DNA of 39,808 bases from Candidatus Thalassarchaeaceae archaeon. Its GTDB lineage: Archaea > Thermoplasmatota > Poseidoniia > Poseidoniales > Thalassarchaeaceae. Below the pieces are notes generated by a model. It worked only from the letters and a program-made list of their open reading frames with translations, was not told the DNA's origin and did not search any database. The position numbers and the translations under genes are program-made. The stretch covers positions 1 through 39,808 of the forward strand of contig JASMLH010000009.1 in NCBI GenBank assembly GCA_030748775.1, written 5' to 3'. Positions 1 to 6,500 of the stretch are shown piece after piece (position 1 is the first letter of the stretch; each line of letters starts with the position of its first letter).

Positions 1-175
1 CGGTTCCAAAGACCCAGATTTCACCATTGAGGGATTCTCCCGTGAGAAGGTCTGCTTGCGTTTCCGTTTCGATAAACTCCCAGCCGCTCCTAACCTCCTG
101 TGCCTGGGAGCTTCCAGTTACAAGAATGAGTGCAACCAATGCAAAGGAGGCGAACCATCCTGAACCACGTGGCAT
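1..175 (-). CDS. 5' end of a secreted protein (partial)
   Basis: The reverse strand opens with ATG at 175 and stays open to the window edge (58 codons). Residues 1-26 look like a cleavable signal peptide: a short N-region with one Arg, a hydrophobic stretch (ASFALVALILVTGSS) and a likely AQA/QEV-type cleavage site. The sequence after it (EVRSGWEFIETETQADLL) matches no family I recognise. The start is supported by a purine-rich Shine-Dalgarno-like GAGGAAGGGAA just upstream and by a TATA-like box on the reverse strand at 241-246. It diverges from purC. The mature function cannot be judged from this fragment. Confidence 0.7.
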   Translation of the reverse strand, partial: MPRGSGWFASFALVALILVTGSSQAQEVRSGWEFIETETQADLLTGESLNGEIWVFGT

Positions 176-213
176 TTCCCTTCCTCGTCCAAGGGTGGTT
201 CCGAACGTCATGG

Positions 214-237
214 CCATCCCCATGAGGTTGGGGATGG
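214..237. promoter_or_regulatory. Perfect inverted repeat in the divergent promoter (candidate operator)
   Basis: CCATCCCC (214-221) and GGGGATGG (230-237) form a perfect 8-bp inverted repeat around an 8-nt spacer. It sits between the reverse-strand TATA-like box (241-246) and the start of the leftward secreted gene, covering the expected transcription start near 217. This is a classic position for an archaeal repressor. In RNA it could also fold into a hairpin. The function is inferred. Confidence 0.45.
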
Positions 238-260
238 TGGATATAGTCTAGTCGTCTGGG

Positions 261-267
261 AAATATT
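261..267 (+). promoter_or_regulatory. TATA-like box for the purC operon
   Basis: AAATATT is centred about 26 nt before ATG 290, the spacing expected for a leaderless archaeal transcript. It supports choosing ATG 290 over the TTG at 284 or the later ATGs at 323 and 332. No BRE was confirmed. Confidence 0.45.
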
Positions 268-289
268 CTGTTCAGGCTGGTCATTGGGA

Positions 290-1234
290 ATGTTCATGGT
301 GGCATTTTGTCCGATTGGTTCTATGGGCGAGATGCTGTACAAGGGAAAGGTCAAGCAGGTTTGGAGCACTGAAGATCCCGATATTATTGAATTTAGGTAC
401 ACTGATCAGATTTCTGTTTTTGACCAGATTATACCTAGCCTTATTCCAAGGAAGGGTGAGTCATTGAACCGGGCTTCTTGTCATTGGTTTGGATTGTTAG
501 AGGAAGAGGGGATTTGCAAGACCCACGTAATAGAGATGAATGCCCCCGACAGGGTTCTAGCGAGACGATTCGATGTTATTAGAGAGCCTGGCTCGATTCC
601 AAAGGACGCCGAGAACTTCTTCGTCCCACTGGAGGTGATTTGCCGGCACTACCTTGCAGGTACTGCATGGAGGAGGTACCAGAGAGGAGAAGTCTCCCCG
701 GAGGACTTCGGCTTCGAAATGGGTGTGGAACTCACAGAAGGGGTGAAACTTCCCAAGCCGTTCCTGGAGGTCTCGACAAAGTTCGAGAAATTTGATCGAA
801 ATCTGGACAGGGAGGAAGCTCTACAGATTTCCAATCTTGAGTCCGAAGAACTCGACTCACTCCTCGCCATTGTCCTGGATGTCGACTCAGTGATCGACCG
901 TGAGACTTCCAAGAGGGGCCTAATCCATGTCGATGGAAAGAAGGAGTTTGCCCTAGGCCCTGGACGAGAGCCTGTTCTGATTGACTCATTCGGAACCTTG
1001 GATGAGGACAGATGGTGGGATGCTGAAGCCTACAATAAAGGCCAGATTGTCCAGCTCTCCAAGGAGTCAGTAAGACAGTACTACATTGATTCTGGGCATC
1101 ACTCAGAGCTTTACGAAGCACGGCAGACAGGGGCCGATGAGCCACCCATCCCTCCCTTGCCTGACTACTTGATCGAAAGCACGGCGGAACTATACGCGAC
1201 GATGTTCGAGCGCCTCACTGGAGAGGCTCTCTGA
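290..1234 (+). CDS. purC: SAICAR synthetase (phosphoribosylaminoimidazole-succinocarboxamide synthase)
   Basis: This enzyme makes SAICAR from CAIR, aspartate and ATP in de novo purine synthesis. The family is recognised by the N-terminal nucleotide-binding motif LYKGKVKQVW (about residues 16-25), then SVFDQIIPSLIPRKG. In the C-terminal half lie DGKKEFALGPG (about 215-225) and DSFGTLDEDRWWD, the region holding the metal and substrate ligands. The length of 314 aa is typical of the longer PurC type. The start is not certain: TTG 284, ATG 290, ATG 323 and ATG 332 are all in frame. ATG 290 is chosen because of the TATA-like box 26 nt upstream. It is the first gene of a three-gene operon; the next gene begins 9 nt after its stop. 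Confidence 0.95.
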   Translation: MFMVAFCPIGSMGEMLYKGKVKQVWSTEDPDIIEFRYTDQISVFDQIIPSLIPRKGESLNRASCHWFGLLEEEGICKTHVIEMNAPDRVLARRFDVIREPGSIPKDAENFFVPLEVICRHYLAGTAWRRYQRGEVSPEDFGFEMGVELTEGVKLPKPFLEVSTKFEKFDRNLDREEALQISNLESEELDSLLAIVLDVDSVIDRETSKRGLIHVDGKKEFALGPGREPVLIDSFGTLDEDRWWDAEAYNKGQIVQLSKESVRQYYIDSGHHSELYEARQTGADEPPIPPLPDYLIESTAELYATMFERLTGEAL

Positions 1235-1243
1235 GGGACATAG

Positions 1244-2152
1244 ATGGGTACGCACGAGTACACGGATGATCCTAGGAACGAAAACGTGCAGATTTCGATC
1301 AACGGACGCCTCTATCCGAGGGAGGATGCAAAGGTCTCGGTTTTTGACTCGGGTTTCTTACTCGGCGATGGCGTTTGGGAATCATTCAGGTTACACAATG
1401 GGAAGCTAGCTTTCTTGGATGATCATCTGGATAGGCTGTTCAACGGGGCAGCGGAGATTTCCATGCATCCCCAGAGAGAAAGGGAAGAAATCATCCATGA
1501 GATACAAAGGGTAGTAGAAGCTAATGGTATGGATGACGATGTGCATCTTCGCCTAATCCTGTCAAGGGGCCTCAAGCCTACTCCATATCAAGCACCGTGG
1601 GTGATTTCCAGCCCTCCAACATTGGTGATTATCCCCGAATACAAGAAAGCGAATCCACTTAGAGCTAAGGAAGGCATCAGCCTAGTTTCAGTTGATACAA
1701 TTAGGGGAAGCGACAATATTCAGAATCCTAGGATCAATAGCCTATCGAAGCATAACTGCATAGCAGCCTGCGTCGAGGCTTCGGAGAAGGGGGGCGACGA
1801 GGGCCTAATGCTGGATCCACATGGTTTCGTCTCCACTTGCAATTCGACTCATTTCTTCATGGCCAAGGACGGAGAAGTATGGACCTCTACCGGGGAATAC
1901 TGCCTTGATGGGATTACTCGGAGGAAGGTCCTCGAGCTTTGTCTCCAAAACGGAATCCCTTGTTCGGAGAAGAACTTCACTTTGGACGACGTTAGATGCG
2001 CCGATGAGGCCTTTGTCACTGGCACCTTTGCAGGCCTGACTCCCGTTGTTTCATTCGATGGAGAGCAAATGAGTGGGGGGGAGAGGGGGCCAATTTGTGA
2101 AAAGTTGCAGGAACTATACATCTCCTTAGTGGAGGATGAATGCAGTGACTGA
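1244..2152 (+). CDS. Class IV aminotransferase-fold protein (BCAT/D-amino acid aminotransferase-like) with atypical active site
   Basis: The fold-type IV PLP signature is present: SVFDSGFLLGDGVWESFRL (32-50), the DDHLDRL phosphate-site Arg (R64), GITRRKVLELC (224-234) and TGTFAGLTPV (259-268), as in IlvE and D-alanine aminotransferase. A gapless alignment by eye of INSLSKHNCIAACVEA (164-179) to the family pattern IKSLN...EA puts Asn165 where the PLP Lys should be; a Lys occurs four residues later (K169). At FVSTCNS (195-201) the Glu that normally pairs with the PLP pyridine nitrogen is Thr198. It may therefore be a subfamily with a displaced Lys, or a non-transaminating relative. ATG 1244 follows a GAGGGA Shine-Dalgarno. 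The next gene overlaps it by 17 nt and is sulfotransferase-like. The fold is sure; the reaction is not. Confidence 0.85.
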   Translation: MGTHEYTDDPRNENVQISINGRLYPREDAKVSVFDSGFLLGDGVWESFRLHNGKLAFLDDHLDRLFNGAAEISMHPQREREEIIHEIQRVVEANGMDDDVHLRLILSRGLKPTPYQAPWVISSPPTLVIIPEYKKANPLRAKEGISLVSVDTIRGSDNIQNPRINSLSKHNCIAACVEASEKGGDEGLMLDPHGFVSTCNSTHFFMAKDGEVWTSTGEYCLDGITRRKVLELCLQNGIPCSEKNFTLDDVRCADEAFVTGTFAGLTPVVSFDGEQMSGGERGPICEKLQELYISLVEDECSD

Positions 2153-2879
2153 ACCAATCAAGGTTGCAATGTGGTCCGGTCCCAGGAACATCTCAACAGC
2201 GATGATGTATTCATTCGATAACAGGACAGACTGCCATGCGACCGATGAGCCGCTTTACGCTTCTTACCTTCTTCGCTCAGGGACTCCTCACCCTGGGGCC
2301 GAAGACGTTCTAAGGAAGTACGATACCGATTTCTCCTCGGTCACTTCCATGCTAAATGGACCTGTCCCGGGTGGAAAGGAAATTTGGTACCAGAAGCACA
2401 TGTGCCACCATGTCCCCCGGGATTCTGATTTGTCATGGATTGACGGATTCTCTAACTGCTTTCTAATTAGGGATCCCCGTGAGGTAATTGCTTCCCTTTC
2501 CAAAATTACCAGTTCCATTGATCTGTGGTCCATTGGCTTACCTCAGCAATTGCGGATAGTTGAACACGTTATCGAGTCGACGGGGAGAAGTCCCCCTGTG
2601 ATTGACTCCAAGGACGTGCTGATGAATCCAGAGGGAGTATTGCGTTCCCTATGCCGAGAGCTGGGAATCCAATTCTCCGGGGAAATGACATCATGGGATC
2701 CTGGTCCGAGGGATTGCGATGGCAATTGGGCAGAGTTTTGGTACCAATCGGTTTGGGAATCATCCGGATTCTCTCCTTATTCTCCAAAGGAACTGGAACT
2801 ACCCAGCTCCTTGGAATCAGTATTGGTGGATGCCCAGGTGATATATCAGTCGCTTAGGAATCTCAGATTGGATGACTAG
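2136..2879 (+). CDS. Sulfotransferase-like P-loop protein paired with the aminotransferase
   Basis: The 247-aa protein has the two landmarks of PAPS-type sulfotransferases. An N-terminal P-loop-like segment MWSGPRNISTAMMYSF (12-27) would be the 5'-phosphosulfate loop. FLIRDPREVIASL (109-121) carries the Arg112 and Ser120 expected to hold the 3'-phosphate. ATDEPLYASYL (35-45) is typical of this branch. ATG 2136 lies inside the end of the aminotransferase gene with GGAGG just before it, so translation is probably coupled. Known context: plant BCAT-like proteins, as I recall, join this type of N-terminal domain to a class IV aminotransferase domain, so the two products here may act together. Substrate and true sulfo-transfer activity are unknown. 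It ends with a 4-nt convergent overlap with the next gene. Confidence 0.8.
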   Translation: MNAVTEPIKVAMWSGPRNISTAMMYSFDNRTDCHATDEPLYASYLLRSGTPHPGAEDVLRKYDTDFSSVTSMLNGPVPGGKEIWYQKHMCHHVPRDSDLSWIDGFSNCFLIRDPREVIASLSKITSSIDLWSIGLPQQLRIVEHVIESTGRSPPVIDSKDVLMNPEGVLRSLCRELGIQFSGEMTSWDPGPRDCDGNWAEFWYQSVWESSGFSPYSPKELELPSSLESVLVDAQVIYQSLRNLRLDD

Positions 2880-3496
2880 GAATGCCTTCTCATCAAGACC
2901 CCGCATCTTCTCCTTCCGGCCGCCCTCAGGATTACTAGGAGGTGTCTTAGTGCATCTTGGACACCTCCATCGTGCGGCTCGCTAGAAAGAACAGTCCATG
3001 ACCCCTTCTCGATAGCCTTTCTCAATCTTGGCACCTCCTCTATTCCAAGCCATCCCAGCAACTCGACCCCCCCTGCCCCTTTGCTGAAATCCAACGGGCC
3101 ATCTCGACTCTCCTGAAGGCCACTCCCTAGCTTCCGAAGAAGAGAGTGCATTTCCCCATCATCCTCCTTCGTGTAATGCAGGATGTATTCTACAGCATTC
3201 CCGTCGTTGCTAGGGAATCTCCCCAGTCTCTCCCGAGAGTGCCCACTGTCAAGGGGCCTTGGGGCGCCTCCTCCTTCTTGCCAGTCGAGGATGCAAATTA
3301 GCAGGATAGTTGCAGCATCCATTTCGGGGGCTCTCCCTTCTACCAAATCAGGCAGGATCGACTTCTCGTTTATCATTCCCAACAGGCCTTCGTGACTTCC
3401 TTCGAAGGACGATGCAATGCCCTCCAGGAGATCGCTTGGGCTCTTCGCAATGGGGTCGAAGGTGTGGAATGCAGGAGGGGGGATGTATCTGCCCAC
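2876..3496 (-). CDS. Hypothetical protein, 206 aa
   Basis: No family is recognised. The protein appears soluble, without a clear signal peptide or membrane segment, and is mixed alpha-helical with a basic, Arg-rich C-terminus (AAGRRRCGVLMRRHS). It starts with GTG at 3496, 15 nt after the stop of the 1897-aa surface protein on the same strand, so the two are probably co-transcribed. The 3' end overlaps the sulfotransferase-like gene by 4 nt tail to tail. Being in an operon with a surface protein suggests a linked role, but this is only context. Confidence 0.65.
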   Translation of the reverse strand: MGRYIPPPAFHTFDPIAKSPSDLLEGIASSFEGSHEGLLGMINEKSILPDLVEGRAPEMDAATILLICILDWQEGGGAPRPLDSGHSRERLGRFPSNDGNAVEYILHYTKEDDGEMHSLLRKLGSGLQESRDGPLDFSKGAGGVELLGWLGIEEVPRLRKAIEKGSWTVLSSEPHDGGVQDALRHLLVILRAAGRRRCGVLMRRHS

Positions 3497-3511
3497 GATT
3501 CGTTCCGGGGA

Positions 3512-6500
3512 CTACCTGTCAAGAAGCCTTCTGAGCCTGTCTTCGAATTCGTCGACCTCACCTTCTTCCTCTTCAACGAGCTCCACTTCCCCCCCCTCCT
3601 CGCTGCCTCTTGGTGAGACTTCCTCATCGCTATCAGGAACTTCATCTTCGGGAGACTCTTCTGACGCCCTTTCAGCCATCTTCTCCTCAATCGCGGCCTG
3701 GGTGAGTGAAATCATCCTCTCCCTCTCTCTGTAGTTGCTGACAATCCATGCAAGTCCAATGTAAATGCCCACTACCAATATCGCAGCCATCGCCCCGGTG
3801 TTGAAATTACTCAATCCGTCGGTGACTGAGGTTCCACCGCTAAGAATCAAACTTGCCACGTCATCCGAAGGATCTGAGTCTTGGTCCCAGGGGAATGCGC
3901 ATCCTATTGTTGCGACCAACTCCTGTTCATCGTCAACATCAGGCCGATCTAGAAGGGGCGATGGGACGAACGTCTGAGTCATGTCTACCACATGCTCAGA
4001 GTGATGGGTCCCAGAAGAAATGGTGATGATGCAGTCCGCATCCTCGAGTAGGTTCTCGTTCAGCCTCTTTGTCAGGACCTTTACTTTCTGGCCTTCTCCT
4101 TCTCCCTCCAGTTCCAGCCCCACTAGTCCTACATTCCAATCGCTCCTTCTGATGTCGTAGGTCCTCTCTGCATCCCCGACCATCCTACCCTTGTCATCAA
4201 GCACCCTGATCCCTATTTTCCGTTTCCCCGGAGAGGGCCCCCAAGAATCCGAACTTAGGTTCACAAGTGTAGATGAGTTTGCAGACAGGCTGCCGATTGC
4301 AGAGTCAATCATCTGACCCTCATCGCCGATTAGGAATGCCTGGAAATCGAATACATCACTCCCATTTCCGATTGTGCATGTTGCCTGGATTTCGGTGACT
4401 TCCCCGCTGATTTGGCACAATACGACTCTGACCCCTCCCTCGAATGCTGAAACCTCATACTGGAGAGAAGAAGTACCATCGATTATCAAATTTCCAGTCC
4501 CACTGGAGGAAATCGGCAACAGCCATCCCATACTGCTGAACTGCAACTCTCCTGTTCCGGAGCTCTGGACTACTGAGGACGAGGAGTCCGTACCATAGAT
4601 CATTACCGTTGCATCGTCCCCGACCAGAGCGGAAATGTATGGGGAACTTGCCCACGAGTATTCTGATTGGACTGCGTTGAGGATAATTTCTTGCTGATTG
4701 CCAGCTGGGTCTTGGGCTAGAATCCTGATCGTCTTCTCGTCACCACTCCAGTCTTCATCCGGAACTAGGCTGATTGGCACTCCTCTTTCTTCTCCAATAC
4801 CTAGAACCACCTCTGAAGAACCCTCGACCTCCCATCCCGGGGGGAGGCTAAGGATCTGTAGCTCAATCGTCGTTGGCGAGTTCCCAAGGTTGCTAACCTT
4901 GACTTGGGGGAGTCCCCCATGAGAAGAGATGACCCAGAACCCCTCTCCATCCATTGTGAAATCATGGACTATTGCTACTCTAATTGGAAGGGTGATTTCC
5001 ACGAGACCAGAAGAGTCCCCCTCTCTTACTCTAACGTGCAACTCTACGGATTTTCCGTGCGTAGCAGACTCTGGAGGGGTGATGTTCAGCAATAGTGTTG
5101 TAGAGGAACCGGGTTCGACCTCTCCCATCTCTGCAAGGGGTTCTATCTCCCATCCATTCTGACCAGTTACGTAAACTGATACGTATGGTGAGCTTGGGGA
5201 GTTCCCATACTGTAGTATCTCCAACTCTACAATGGATCCTTCTGGCTCTATCTCCAGGTCGGCCTTGCTCGAAGCGACCCCCCATCCGGGAACGTGCGAT
5301 GCTTGTACGAAGAATGTGAAACTCATTACTTCGAACCCTCTAGCGCTCACTATCACTTCGACCTCCATCGTGGACCCACTCCAGGCCTCGTCTGACACGT
5401 TAGCGAATACTTCCATTGCAACCGTCTGGTTGACGCTTACGTCAACCGCCGAAGACCCACCCGCATCCCATCCATCTGGCTGGTCGCCCTCCTCCACAAA
5501 GAATCGGGTGCCAATTTCAAACTCTATGTCGTCCACCAGATTACCGGTGTTCGTTGCGTTGAAGGCAAACGTCATTTCTTCACCTGGTAGCGCGGAGAAA
5601 GTGGAACCGTTGACCTCTACACCCCCTTGAGTTGTCGTGATTTCCCAGCGATGGTCTTGCCTAACCTCGAAAACTACAACCTTGCTGTCCGAAACACTCC
5701 CGTTACCCACAGATGTCATAGAGAAATTGATGGAAATCGGGATCCTCGCAGGCGTGTCTTCTGGAAGCGTCACGCTCAGGGGTACTGTCCTGAGTGCACC
5801 TGGACCCAGAGAAATGGGATTGCTGCTGAAGGAAACGGAAATCCCTGGGTCCGAGGTAATGTTCTCATCGACAATTAGTTGATGGGCAAGAATGTAAGAG
5901 TCATCGCCATTCCCTGAGTTCTCTAATCTAAGAATAACCAGGGAGGGTTCGCCCACGTCGACAACGTAGGGTTGGGAGACTGGCGAGTTCACCTCCAAGG
6001 CTGCTCGGTGGATCTGTAGTACTTCTAGGGAAAGACGCAGTGCAAAGTCCGTTCCTGAAGTGCTACCATCGAAGAATTGGTGGAATGCTGGCGTGGCATC
6101 TTCGGGCAAATCCAGGAAAATCCATCCTGAGGCCCTCGTACCGGGAGAACCTGTCAATGACACGTTGTCTCCCGAGATGGAAATTGAACCACTACTCTCC
6201 CAAGTCCAGCCCTGTATTGACATGCCCGAGCCGGCAAGGGACCAAGACAGATTCGACGTTCCTTCTGGAATGTCGGCATGAACTTCCCAAGCCAAAACCT
6301 CTTCCGGTACAGACCTCTGATGATCGGTTCTAACCACCACTCCCGCTGCAAAGAAACCCAAATCTACCTGGCTACACTCTTCTTCCTCGCCGCTCCCTAC
6401 GCACATTGTAAGGGGAGTGTTCACGCTATCGCCCAGATTTGCAGATTGTGGGACTCCGAGTCTGGCTGTAACCTCCTTGATTTCACCAGGGCCAAGTGAA

